A DNA stretch of 64,000 nucleotides from Hypericibacter adhaerens (GTDB lineage: Bacteria; Pseudomonadota; Alphaproteobacteria; Dongiales; Dongiaceae). A program made the position numbers and the translations under genes. The notes beneath the pieces were generated by a model. It was not told where the DNA came from. It worked only from the letters and a program-made list of their open reading frames with translations, and did no database searches. Shown here piece by piece: positions 48,244-56,788 of the stretch (the first letter of the stretch is position 1; each line of letters begins with the position of its first letter). Where the stretch lies: assembly GCF_008728835.1 (NCBI RefSeq), contig NZ_CP042582.1, forward strand, positions 5,253,001 to 5,317,000. The letters are read 5' to 3'.

Positions 48244-48371
48244 TGAACGGTCAGGACAGTGGTTGAGCCTAGCTCACGAGAGAACGCGGTCCCTCCGTTA
48301 ACAAGTGCCCTCGCTTCGGCGGGTGGCGCACAAAATGCGAGGGCGGCTCCGGCCGCCCTCTTCGCTTTTTG
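48244..48371 (+). ncRNA. tracrRNA
   Basis: The anti-repeat at 48266-48302 begins AGCCTAGCTCACGAGAGAAC and continues CGCGGTCC, 27 nt exactly complementary to the 3' part of the CRISPR repeat. CTCCGTTAAC then pairs with the repeat's 5' end around a bulge. A hairpin follows (GTGCCCTCGC-TTCG-GCGGGTGGCGCAC, imperfect). The terminator stem GAGGGCGGC-TCCG-GCCGCCCTC ends in TTCGCTTTTT. The order anti-repeat, hairpin, terminator is standard for type II tracrRNA. It is divergent from cas9; the 5' end is inferred from the promoter. Confidence 0.9.
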
Positions 48372-48406
48372 GACGATGTCTTCAGCAGAACGGTATAGCC
48401 CGCCGG

Positions 48407-48964
48407 TCAGAAATTCCCCAGCTCGCCCGGCGGATTGCTGCGGGCGGCGAAATGTGGCGTCTCGCCGATCTCGCGATAATGGTCGAGTGCCCAGCGCACC
48501 GACGGGAACGCGATCTCGTCCCATGGGATCTCGCCCCAGCGGAACATCCCGACCTCGAGGCTTTCGGGGCCGGGCTCGATCCCGGGCTCGGCGAAGCGCG
48601 CGCGGTAGATCACCTGCACCTGGCTGAGCCGCGGGATGGAATAGACCGCGAGCAGGCCGTCGATCTCGATCTTCGCCCGCGCCTCCTCCCAGGCCTCGCG
48701 CCGGGCGCCGTCGGCGGTGGTCTCGTTGAGCTCGAGATAGCCCGCGGGCAGGGTCCAGAATCCCTGGCGCGGATTGATCGCGCGCCGGCACATCAGGATA
48801 CGCCCGCCCTCGCGCACCACGGCGCCGACCACGACCTTCGGGTTCTCGTAATTGATGAAGCCGCAATCGTTGCAGACGAGCCGCTGGCGGCTGTCGCCCT
48901 CGGGGATCGCACGGACGAAATTGGCGGGCGGGTTCGCCGCCGGCGGCGGGGGTCTGTCGGCCAT
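48407..48964 (-). CDS. NUDIX hydrolase with N-terminal zinc ribbon
   Basis: A 185-residue NUDIX protein. RLVCNDCGFINYENPKVVVGAVV shows part of a zinc-ribbon (one CxxC) leading into the NUDIX fold. GYLELNETTADGARREAWEEARA is the NUDIX box (G-x5-E-x7-R-E-x2-E-E), coordinating Mg for hydrolysis of nucleoside diphosphate derivatives. This subgroup resembles ADP-ribose or NADH pyrophosphatase relatives. The ATG at 48964 was preferred over 49000 because it starts the conserved region. It converges on the tracrRNA terminator 35 bp away. Confidence 0.88.
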   Translation of the reverse strand: MADRPPPPAANPPANFVRAIPEGDSRQRLVCNDCGFINYENPKVVVGAVVREGGRILMCRRAINPRQGFWTLPAGYLELNETTADGARREAWEEARAKIEIDGLLAVYSIPRLSQVQVIYRARFAEPGIEPGPESLEVGMFRWGEIPWDEIAFPSVRWALDHYREIGETPHFAARSNPPGELGNF

Positions 48965-49030
48965 GGCCGGTAATGTGACGCCGCGACCCCGGGGTGACAA
49001 GCCGGGTCCGCCCCGGCGCCGAACCGGCGG

Positions 49031-50296
49031 TCATTCCCCGCTCACGCCCTTCCAACTCACGCGCCAGATCGACTGGCTGGCATCGTCGGCCACCAGCAGG
49101 CTGCCGTCGGGCGCCACCGCGAGCCCGACGGGGCGGCCGAAGACCTGGGGCGGGTCGCTGCCCTCGACCCAGAAGCCGGTGAGGAAAGGCTCGTACCAGC
49201 CCTTGGGCCTGCCGTTCGCGAAGGGGACCCGCACCACCATGTAGCCCTGCGGCTTGCCGGCGTTCCAGGAGCCGTGCAGCGCCACGAAAGCGTCGCCGCG
49301 ATATTCCTTGGGGAACTGCGTGCCGTCATAGAACACGAGCCCCAGCGGCGCCGAATGGGCGCGGAACAGCAGGTCGGGCACGATCGCCTCGTCGCCGCTC
49401 GCATCCGCCGGGATGTCGATCTCGGGCTGGCGGTGATTGCCGATATAGAAATAGGGCCAGCCGTAATCGCCGCCCGCCTGCACCTTCGTCAGATAGTCCG
49501 GCACCAGCCCGTCGCCGAGCCCGTCGCGCTCGTTCACCACCGTGTAGAGGTCGCGGGTTCCGGGATAGAAGGCGAGCCCCACCGGATTGCGGATGCCGCG
49601 GGCCACCGTCTGCTGCCCGCTGCCGTCGCTGGCGAAGCTCTGGATCGAGGCGCGCGGCAGCGGATCGGGCCAGACATTGCCGGCCGAGCCGATCGCCACA
49701 TAGATGCGCGAGCCGTCGGGGCTGAAGACGAGGTTCCGCGTCCAATGGCCGGAACCCTCGCCGAAGGCGCCCTGCGGCGTGATGCGTTGCCGCCTTGTGG
49801 TGGGCGCGGTCGCGGCCGGCTCGTAGGGCATCCGCCAGATGCCCTCGATATCGGCCACGTAGAGCATGCCGTCATGGAACGCCATGCCGTGCGGCCGGCG
49901 GAATCCGTCGGCGAGCACGCGTTTCGAATCCGCCACGCCGTCGCCATCGCTGTCGACCAGGCGCGTGATGCGTCCCTCGCGCGCCTCGGAGAGAAGCACC
50001 GCGCCATCCGGGGCGATCGCCAGCCAGCGCGCATGATCGAAGCCGCCGGCGAAGAGATTGACCGCGAAGCCCGGCGGCAGCTGGAACGGCGGATGCGCCG
50101 AGAGGGCCACCCGCTCCGAGGGATTGCTCACGGCCCCGCTGGTGTCGGGTGCCGGCAGCCGGGCCGGATCGACCTGGATGCGGGTGCCGGGCAATTCGCT
50201 GGGCGAGGCGGCCTGTCCCGGCGGCGGTGCCGCCAGCGCCAGCATCAGGGCCAGGAGGAGGGAGGCGGCACGCGTCGGGAAGCCGGCTTGGCGCAT
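49031..50296 (-). CDS. PQQ-dependent sugar dehydrogenase-type protein
   Basis: A 421-residue exported six-bladed beta-propeller of the soluble glucose/sorbosone dehydrogenase family. A signal peptide (ending APPPGQAAS) comes first. FAGGFDHARWLAIAPDGAVLLSEAREGRITRL, GFRRPHGMAFHDGMLYVADIEGIWRMPY, ARGIRNPVGLAFYPGTRDLYTVVNERDGLGDG and LLVADDASQSIWRV then give the repeated blade pattern. PHGMAFHDG and IRNPVGLAF supply the usual His/Arg cofactor-pocket residues. It should oxidise a sugar in the periplasm using PQQ. No electron acceptor is adjacent. It diverges from azlC. Confidence 0.82.
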   Translation of the reverse strand: MRQAGFPTRAASLLLALMLALAAPPPGQAASPSELPGTRIQVDPARLPAPDTSGAVSNPSERVALSAHPPFQLPPGFAVNLFAGGFDHARWLAIAPDGAVLLSEAREGRITRLVDSDGDGVADSKRVLADGFRRPHGMAFHDGMLYVADIEGIWRMPYEPAATAPTTRRQRITPQGAFGEGSGHWTRNLVFSPDGSRIYVAIGSAGNVWPDPLPRASIQSFASDGSGQQTVARGIRNPVGLAFYPGTRDLYTVVNERDGLGDGLVPDYLTKVQAGGDYGWPYFYIGNHRQPEIDIPADASGDEAIVPDLLFRAHSAPLGLVFYDGTQFPKEYRGDAFVALHGSWNAGKPQGYMVVRVPFANGRPKGWYEPFLTGFWVEGSDPPQVFGRPVGLAVAPDGSLLVADDASQSIWRVSWKGVSGE

Positions 50297-50376
50297 GGGA
50301 TCGATCCTGGTTATGGTCCGTTCGGTTCGACGCGCCGCCCGGCTACACGTCGATGCCCCTCGTCAATCTAGGTTCG

Positions 50377-51147
50377 ATGGCACGAATAGACAAAGCATCG
50401 CCCTCTTCTTACCCCAACCGGCGGGCGGCCTTCCTCGCCGGCTGCCGCGAATCCGCGAGCACGCCGGCGCTGGTGCTGGGCGCCTCCTTTCTGGGCTTCG
50501 GCTCGCTCTGCCGGCAATCGGGCTGGACCCTGCCGATGAGCCTCGCCTCCACCACCACGGGCTGGGCGCTCCCCGGCCAGATCACGCTGATCGAGCTCTA
50601 CGGCATCGGCGCCTCGGCCGCCGCGATCCTGCTCGCGGTCTGGCTCTCGGGCCTGCGGCTCCTGCCGATGACGCTGTCGCTGATGCCGTTCCTGCGCCAT
50701 CCCGGCACGCCGCGCTGGCGCTATTACCTCGCCGCCCATTTCATCGCCATCACCGCCTGGGCGACCTGCATGCAGCGCTGCCCGCTGCTGCCGTCCGAGC
50801 AGCGGCTGCCCTTCTTCTTCGGCTTCGTCGCCGTGCTCTGGAGCTTCACCATGGTCGCGACGGCGGCCGGGTTCCTCATGGTCGACTGGCTGCCGCCGAC
50901 GGTCGGGCTGGGATTGCTGTTCCTCAATCCCGTCTATTTCATGCTGGTGTTCTCGGTCGACCTGGCGCAGCGCGCCCGCGTCCTGCCGCTGGTGCTGGGC
51001 GCCGTCAGCGGGCCGCTGTTCCATCTGCTGACGCCGGACTGGAGCCTGCTGCTGACGGGGCTCGTCGCCGGCACCGCGGCCTTCCTGCTGGAGCGGCCGC
51101 TCGCGCGCTGGCTCGAGGCGCGCAGCGCGGCCCGCGAGCCCTCATGA
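50377..51147 (+). CDS. azlC: AzlC-family branched-chain amino acid exporter subunit
   Basis: The large subunit of an AzlCD-type amino acid exporter; 256 residues with about seven hydrophobic helices. FLAGCRESASTPALVLGASFLGFGSLCRQSG matches the conserved AzlC N-terminus, and later SLMPFLRHPGTPRWRYYLAAHFIAITAWAT is also typical. The ATG at 50377 is adopted; an ATG at 50353 would add eight residues. The stop overlaps the azlD start by 4 bp, so the two subunits are translated together. Confidence 0.82.
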   Translation: MARIDKASPSSYPNRRAAFLAGCRESASTPALVLGASFLGFGSLCRQSGWTLPMSLASTTTGWALPGQITLIELYGIGASAAAILLAVWLSGLRLLPMTLSLMPFLRHPGTPRWRYYLAAHFIAITAWATCMQRCPLLPSEQRLPFFFGFVAVLWSFTMVATAAGFLMVDWLPPTVGLGLLFLNPVYFMLVFSVDLAQRARVLPLVLGAVSGPLFHLLTPDWSLLLTGLVAGTAAFLLERPLARWLEARSAAREPS

Positions 51148-51473
51148 CCGAGAACGCGATCTGGCTGCTGATCGCCGGCGCCTTCGTCGTCACCTATATG
51201 TGGCGCGGGCTGGGCGTGGCGCTGGGTGGCGGCATGAGGCTCGAAGGACCGCTGTTCCGCTGGGTCGCGGCCGTCGCCTACGCCATGCTGGCCGGCCTCA
51301 TCGCCCGCATGCTGGTGCTGCCGCTGGGGGCGCTCGGGCATACGCCCTTGGGCGAGCGTATGCTCGCCGCCGGCGTCGCGCTCGCCGTCTTCCTCGTCAG
51401 CCGGCGCAACATGCTGCTGGCCGTCTTCGCCGGCGCGGCGACGCTCGTGCTGCTGGAGATGATCGGGCGCTAG
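51144..51473 (+). CDS. azlD: AzlD-family small membrane subunit
   Basis: A 109-residue protein with three to four transmembrane helices: [42 protein letters not shown], and [34 protein letters not shown]. It is the usual small partner of AzlC, translationally coupled to it (ATGA). Its TAG stop lies in the palindrome GCTAGC, whose opposite strand supplies the pgk stop, so the two convergent genes overlap. Confidence 0.82.
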   Translation: MTENAIWLLIAGAFVVTYMWRGLGVALGGGMRLEGPLFRWVAAVAYAMLAGLIARMLVLPLGALGHTPLGERMLAAGVALAVFLVSRRNMLLAVFAGAATLVLLEMIGR

Positions 51474-52681
51474 CCCTTCTTCGCCGCGTCCATCAGCGCC
51501 TTCACGCCGGGCAGCGTCTTGCCCTCGAGCCATTCGAGGAAGGCGCCGCCGGCGGTCGAGACGTAGGTCAGCGCATTGACGACGCCGGCCCTGCCCAAGG
51601 CCGCCACCGTGTCGCCGCCGCCCGCGACCGAGAGCAGCCGGCCCTGGCGCGTGAGCTCCGCGACCCGGACCGCGAGCCGCGTGGTGCCGGCATCGAAGGG
51701 CGGCGTCTCGAAGGCGCCCACGGGCCCGTTCCAGACCAGCGTGCGGCAGCTCTCGAGGCGCTGCGCGATCGCGTCGGCCGTATGCGGGCCGACATCGAGG
51801 ATCATCTGATCGGCCGGCACCGCGGTGATCGGGACATGGCGGCTCTCGACGCCGGGCTCGAGCTTCGCCGCCACCGTCGCATCCTCCGGCAGAAGAATAT
51901 CGCAACCGGCCGCGCGCGCCTTCTTCAGCACGTCGCGCGCGGTGTCCGCCATGTCGCGCTCGGCCAGGGACTTGCCGATGGCGATGCCGTTGGCGAAGAG
52001 GAAGGTGTTGGCCATGCCGCCGCCGATCACCAGCAGATCGACCTTCTGCACCAGGTTGCCGAGGAGATCGAGCTTGGTGGAGACCTTGGCGCCGCCGACG
52101 ATCGCCGCCACCGGGCGCTGCGGCGTCTCGAGCGCCCGCGTCAGATGGTCGAGCTCGGCCTGCATCAGGAGGCCGGCCGCCGCCGGCAGCAGATGCGCGA
52201 TGCCTTCGGTCGAGGCGTGGGCCCGGTGCGCGCAGGAGAAGGCGTCGTTGACATAGAGATCGCCCAGCTTCGCGAGCGCCTTGGCGAAGCCCGCATCGTT
52301 CTTCTCCTCCTCCGCGTGGAAGCGGAGATTCTCGAGCAGCAGCACCTGGCCGGGCTCGAGCGCGGCGACGGCCTTCTCGACGGCGGGGCCGATGCAATCC
52401 TCGGCGAACGCCACCGCCCGTCCGCCGAGCGCCACGCCCAACGCCTCCGCGATCGGCCGGAGCGACATCGACTCCACGCGCTTTCCGTCGGGCCGGCCGA
52501 AATGCGACAGGATGACGACCTTCGCGTCGCGGTCGATCAGCGCCTGCACCGTCGCGGAAGAGCGGTCGATCCGGGTCGGATCGGTGACGCGGCCATCCTT
52601 GACCGGCACATTGAGATCGAGTCGCAGCAGCACGCGCTTGCCGGCGACATCGAGCTGATCGAGGGTGCGGAACTGGGCCAT
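51470..52681 (-). CDS. pgk: Phosphoglycerate kinase
   Basis: The ATP-forming glycolytic enzyme converting 1,3-bisphosphoglycerate to 3-phosphoglycerate. The 403-residue protein has [35 protein letters not shown] (substrate His/Arg), [53 protein letters not shown] and [11 protein letters not shown] (nucleotide domain). All are standard. No gap or other glycolytic gene is adjacent; the start is 215 bp from the divergent short-chain dehydrogenase. Confidence 0.97.
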   Translation of the reverse strand: MAQFRTLDQLDVAGKRVLLRLDLNVPVKDGRVTDPTRIDRSSATVQALIDRDAKVVILSHFGRPDGKRVESMSLRPIAEALGVALGGRAVAFAEDCIGPAVEKAVAALEPGQVLLLENLRFHAEEEKNDAGFAKALAKLGDLYVNDAFSCAHRAHASTEGIAHLLPAAAGLLMQAELDHLTRALETPQRPVAAIVGGAKVSTKLDLLGNLVQKVDLLVIGGGMANTFLFANGIAIGKSLAERDMADTARDVLKKARAAGCDILLPEDATVAAKLEPGVESRHVPITAVPADQMILDVGPHTADAIAQRLESCRTLVWNGPVGAFETPPFDAGTTRLAVRVAELTRQGRLLSVAGGGDTVAALGRAGVVNALTYVSTAGGAFLEWLEGKTLPGVKALMDAAKKG

Positions 52682-52896
52682 CGTGGAATCCGTTGCTGCG
52701 GGCGGAACGTCCGGCGGGGCAGAACCGTTGAGAATCCGGGCCTTGGATGCCCCGTGGACGCCATGGAGGCGGCATCATTCCCAAGGCCGCCGGTAAATGC
52801 AATTGTGACAGGAACAGCTTCGTGACGGTGTCGGGGAAGGGTCCCAGGGCAACGGCATCAGGGGCAGGGCGTCACCAGGCTGAAGGGGAATCTCGA

Positions 52897-53679
52897 ATGG
52901 CGTATCGAACCGCCCTCATCACCGGGGCGTCGAGTGGCATCGGTGAGGCGATCGCTCGGGCCCTGCCGCCTTCCACCAACCTGCTGCTCACGGGCCGCGA
53001 CCGCACGCGCCTGCAGGCGCTGGCGGACGAGCTCGCCAGCAATGCCCGCAAGGTCGAGTTCGAGGCCGCCGATCTCGCGAGCGAGACGGCCCTCGAACGG
53101 CTGGCGGCCTGGGCCGAGCCGCATGAGCCCGACCTGCTGGTCAACAATGCGGGCTTCGGCCGCTTCGGCAAGGCGCTGGCACCGGCGACGCCGGCGCAAA
53201 GCGACGAGGCCATCGTCAAGGTGAACATCCTGGCGCCGGTCGCGCTGACGCGGGCGCTGGCGCCGGGCATGCTCGAGCGCGCCCGCGCCAACGGCCATCG
53301 CGCCGGCCTGATCTACGTCGCCAGCACGCTCGCCTTCTTCCCGATGCCCTATCTGGCGACCTACGCCGCCAGCAAGCATTTCCTCCGGGCCTATGTCGAA
53401 GCCCTCGCCGACGAGCTGCGCCATGAGCCGATGGATCTCCTGGCGCTCTGTCCCGGCGTCACCCGCACGGCCTGGCTCGAGCGGGCGAACATGCCGCTGC
53501 CGCGGTTCGCGCGCATCGACGAGCCCGAGGCGGTCGCCCGCGTGGCCCTCGACGCGATCGGCCGGCGGCCGGTGCAGCTGGTGGGTTCGCAAGGCCATCT
53601 CGCCGCCTGCCTCGCCCGCTTCCTGCCGCGTCGGTTCGTGACCGCCGCCATGGGCCGGATGGCCGAAAGCTGGGGGTGA
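52897..53679 (+). CDS. Short-chain dehydrogenase/reductase
   Basis: A 260-residue classical SDR. TALITGASSGIGEAIARAL is the TGxxxGIG nucleotide motif, LLVNNAGFGRFGKAL has the NNAG, and ASTLAFFPMPYLATYAASK gives the Ser and YxxxK catalytic residues. The C-terminal FLPRRFVTAAMGRM resembles the membrane-associated or lipid-linked SDRs of the DltE/YqjQ type. The ATG at 52897 follows TGAAGGGGAATCTCGA. Substrate unknown; it lies upstream of the beta-oxidation operon but 254 bp away. Confidence 0.87.
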   Translation: MAYRTALITGASSGIGEAIARALPPSTNLLLTGRDRTRLQALADELASNARKVEFEAADLASETALERLAAWAEPHEPDLLVNNAGFGRFGKALAPATPAQSDEAIVKVNILAPVALTRALAPGMLERARANGHRAGLIYVASTLAFFPMPYLATYAASKHFLRAYVEALADELRHEPMDLLALCPGVTRTAWLERANMPLPRFARIDEPEAVARVALDAIGRRPVQLVGSQGHLAACLARFLPRRFVTAAMGRMAESWG

Positions 53680-53933
53680 CGGCCCGGCCGCTTCCGCTGC
53701 GATTCCGTAACATATTGATATTATTATATATATGCCTTCGAGCGTCCCGCGTCCGCCGCTCGAGGCCGCCCGCCTCCGATAGATTGCATTTAAGCAAAGC
53801 TTTTACGGCCTAGGCGCCAGCATGGACGGTCGCCACATTAGGGGCGAGGAGGCATCCCGAGTCGCGCAAAGCGGCGCGGGCCTCCCGACGACCCCTTCCC
53901 CAAGGGAATTCCCCGGACCATGGCTTCACGCTC
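53680..53933. promoter_or_regulatory. AT-rich promoter region of the fatty-acid degradation operon
   Basis: The gap contains a very AT-rich block (AACATATTGATATTATTATA, about 53709-53728, unusual for this GC-rich chromosome) and a short palindrome AAGC-AAA-GCTT near 53793-53803. These suit a promoter and an operator for a fatty-acid-responsive repressor. No regulator gene is adjacent, and I cannot name the operator. Confidence 0.4.
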
Positions 53934-55649
53934 ATGACCGCTTCCCTGGTCTCGCCCTCGATCGAGCCGGCGCCGCGCTGGCTGACGAGCTATCCGGCGG
54001 ATGTGGACTGGAACGCCGCGATCGAGCCGCAGCCGGTCTATGCCCTGCTCGATCATGCCGTCGCCACCTGGCCCGAGCGCGTGGCGCTGAATTTCATGGG
54101 ACGGCGCACCTCCTATGCCGAGCTGGGCCGGCTGGTGGATCGCACGGCGGTCGGGCTCGCGGCCCTGGGCGTCGGGCCCGGCGTCAAGCTCGGCCTGTTC
54201 CTGCCGAACTGTCCCTACTTCGTCGTGCTCTATTACGCGGCGCTCAAGACCGGGGCCACGGTCGTCAATTTCAATCCGCTCTACACGCCGACCGAGGTGA
54301 CGCGGCAGGTCGAGGATTCCGAGACCGACGTCATGGCGGTGCTCGATCTGGCCATGCTCTACAACAAGCTGGGGCCGCTCCTCGACAGCACGCGGCTCAA
54401 GCGCCTGATCGTCTGCCCGATGGCCGATCTCCTGCCGACGCCCAAGCGCTGGTTCTACCAGATCGCCATGCGCCGGACCCTGGCCGATCCGCCGCGCGAC
54501 GATCGCCACACGCGCTTCGCCGATCTCGTCGAGAATGGCGGCGGCTTCAGCCCGCCCACGATCGATCCCTCACGCCAGCTCGCGCTGCTGCAATATACCG
54601 GCGGCACCACCGGCATCCCCAAGGGCGCGATGCTCACGCACGCGAACGTCTATATCAATGCCGAGCAATGCCGCCTCTGGTTCCCGGTCGGCAATGGAGC
54701 CGACGCGCCGCCGGAGATCATGCTGGGCGTGCTGCCGCTGTTCCATGTCTTCGCCATGACCGTGGTGATGAACTGGAGCATCCGGGTCGGCGCCGAGATC
54801 GTCCTGCTGCCGCGCTTCGAGCTCAAGGGCATGCTGCAGACCATCGGCAAGCGCAAGCCGACGGTCTTCGCCGGCGTGCCCACGCTCTTCAACGCCATCG
54901 TCAACCATCCCAAGATCGCGAGCTTCCATCTGGACTCGCTGCGGTTCTGCATCTCGGGCGGCGCGCCCCTGCCTGACGAGCTACGCGCGCGCTTCGAGCG
55001 CCTGTCGAGCGCCAGATTGGTCGAAGGGTATGGGCTGTCGGAGACCTCGCCCGTGGTCTGCTGCAACCCGCCCTTCGAAGGCGGGCGCGCCGGCTCGGTC
55101 GGCCTGCCCTATCCGAGGACCGTCATCGAGATCCGGGACGCCGAGCCGCCGCACCGGTTGCTGGCGCAAGGCGAGCGCGGCGAGATCTGCGTGCGCGGGC
55201 CGCAGGTGATGGCGGGCTATTGGAAGCGCCCGGACGAGACCGCGACCAGCTTCGTCGAGGGCGCCTTCCGTACCGGCGATGTCGGCTATATCGACGCCGA
55301 CGGCTATGTCTTCATCACCGACCGCCTCAAGGACATGATCAATGCCAGCGGCTACAAGGTCTATCCGCGGCTGATCGAGGAGGCGATCTACCGCCATCCC
55401 GACGTCGCCGATTGCGCCGTGATCGGCATGCCCGACCCCTATCGCGGCCAGACCGTGAAGGCCGTGATCGTTGCCAAGCCGGGCACGGCCCTGACCGACA
55501 AGATCCTCATCGCGTTTCTCAAGGACAAGCTCTCGCCGATCGAGATGCCGACCGCCTTCGAGTTCCGCGCCTCCCTGCCCAAGACCGCCGTCGGCAAGAT
55601 CGACAAGAAAGTCCTCCAGGCCGAGGCCACCGAAAGGAAACCCGCATGA
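53934..55649 (+). CDS. fadD: Long-chain acyl-CoA ligase
   Basis: Activates fatty acids to acyl-CoA using ATP, the entry step of beta-oxidation. The 571-residue ANL-superfamily enzyme has LLQYTGGTTGIPKGAMLTHANV (P-loop A3), LVEGYGLSETSPVVCC (A5), FRTGDVGYIDADGYVFITDRLKDMINASGYKVYPRLIEE (A7/A8 hinge) and LPKTAVGKIDKKVL with the catalytic Lys (A10). Its last codon overlaps the thiolase start by 4 bp. It begins the operon fadD, thiolase, bifunctional enzyme, unknown gene, acyl-CoA dehydrogenase. Confidence 0.92.
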   Translation: MTASLVSPSIEPAPRWLTSYPADVDWNAAIEPQPVYALLDHAVATWPERVALNFMGRRTSYAELGRLVDRTAVGLAALGVGPGVKLGLFLPNCPYFVVLYYAALKTGATVVNFNPLYTPTEVTRQVEDSETDVMAVLDLAMLYNKLGPLLDSTRLKRLIVCPMADLLPTPKRWFYQIAMRRTLADPPRDDRHTRFADLVENGGGFSPPTIDPSRQLALLQYTGGTTGIPKGAMLTHANVYINAEQCRLWFPVGNGADAPPEIMLGVLPLFHVFAMTVVMNWSIRVGAEIVLLPRFELKGMLQTIGKRKPTVFAGVPTLFNAIVNHPKIASFHLDSLRFCISGGAPLPDELRARFERLSSARLVEGYGLSETSPVVCCNPPFEGGRAGSVGLPYPRTVIEIRDAEPPHRLLAQGERGEICVRGPQVMAGYWKRPDETATSFVEGAFRTGDVGYIDADGYVFITDRLKDMINASGYKVYPRLIEEAIYRHPDVADCAVIGMPDPYRGQTVKAVIVAKPGTALTDKILIAFLKDKLSPIEMPTAFEFRASLPKTAVGKIDKKVLQAEATERKPA

Positions 55650-56785
55650 CCCGCTCCGCCGTCATCGTCGGTTATGCCCGCACGCCGTTCCACTTCGCGC
55701 ATAAGGGCGCGCTCGCCAAGGTCCGGCCGGACGATCTGGCCGCCACGGCCGTCAAGGCCGTGCTGGAACGAACGGGCGTTCCGGCCGGCGAGGTCGAGGA
55801 TCTGCAGATGGGCTGCGCCTTCCCCGAGGGCGAGCAGGGTTTCAACATCGCGCGCCTCGTGGTGCTGCTGGCGGGCCTGCCGCAGAGCGTGGCCGGCGCC
55901 ACCATCAACCGCTTCTGCGGCTCCTCGATGCAGGGCATCCATAACGCGGCGGGCGCCATCGCGCTGGGCGCGGGCGACGTCTTCATCTGCGCCGGCGTGG
56001 AATCCATGAGCCGCGTGCCGATGATGGGCTTCAACCCGATGCCCCATCCGGGCTTGGCCGAGAAGGTGCCCGGCGCCTATATGGCGATGGGCATCACGGC
56101 CGAGAACCTGGTGCGCAAATACAAGATCGGCCGCGACCGCCAGGACGCCTTCTCGCTCTCGAGCCAGCAGAAGGCGGCGGCGGCCCAGGCGGCGGGCAAG
56201 CTCGACAAGGAGATCGCGCCGGTCGGCGCCGGCAACGACATCGTCGCCAAGGATGGCTGCATCCGGCCCGAAAGCACGATCGAGGGGCTCAAGGGCCTCA
56301 AGCCCGCCTTCGAGGCGGACGGCAGCGTCACGGCCGGCAGCTCCTCGCCTTTGACCGACGGCGCCTCGGCGGTGCTGCTGACCTCGGAGGAATATGCCAA
56401 GGCCCATGGGCTGAAGCCGCTCGCCCGCATCAAGAGCATCAGCGTCGCCGGCTGCGCGCCCGAGATCATGGGCATCGGCCCGGTCGCCGCGACGAAGAAG
56501 GCGCTCGACCGCGCCAAGCTCAAGGTCGGCGATCTCGACGTGATCGAGCTCAACGAGGCCTTCGCGGTGCAGGCGTTGGCCTGCGCCGACGATCTCAAGC
56601 TCGACCTGAACAAGACCAACCTCGATGGCGGCGCCATCGCGCTGGGCCATCCGCTGGGCGCCACCGGGGCCCGCATCACCGGCAAGGCGGCGCAGCTCCT
56701 GGCGCGCGAGGGCAAGAAGTTCGCGCTCGCGACCCAGTGCATCGGCGGCGGCCAGGGCATCGCCACCATCCTCGAGGCGGTCTGA
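55646..56785 (+). CDS. Acetyl-CoA acyltransferase (thiolase)
   Basis: A 379-residue thiolase performing the final, CoA-dependent cleavage of beta-oxidation. The nucleophilic Cys is in [29 protein letters not shown] gives the oxyanion-side Asn, [16 protein letters not shown] the active-site His, and [10 protein letters not shown] the second Cys. It is coupled to the acyl-CoA ligase by an ATGA overlap, and the bifunctional gene follows 3 bp later. This is a FadA-type role, inferred from context. Confidence 0.93.
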   Translation: MTRSAVIVGYARTPFHFAHKGALAKVRPDDLAATAVKAVLERTGVPAGEVEDLQMGCAFPEGEQGFNIARLVVLLAGLPQSVAGATINRFCGSSMQGIHNAAGAIALGAGDVFICAGVESMSRVPMMGFNPMPHPGLAEKVPGAYMAMGITAENLVRKYKIGRDRQDAFSLSSQQKAAAAQAAGKLDKEIAPVGAGNDIVAKDGCIRPESTIEGLKGLKPAFEADGSVTAGSSSPLTDGASAVLLTSEEYAKAHGLKPLARIKSISVAGCAPEIMGIGPVAATKKALDRAKLKVGDLDVIELNEAFAVQALACADDLKLDLNKTNLDGGAIALGHPLGATGARITGKAAQLLAREGKKFALATQCIGGGQGIATILEAV

Positions 56786-56788
56786 CCC

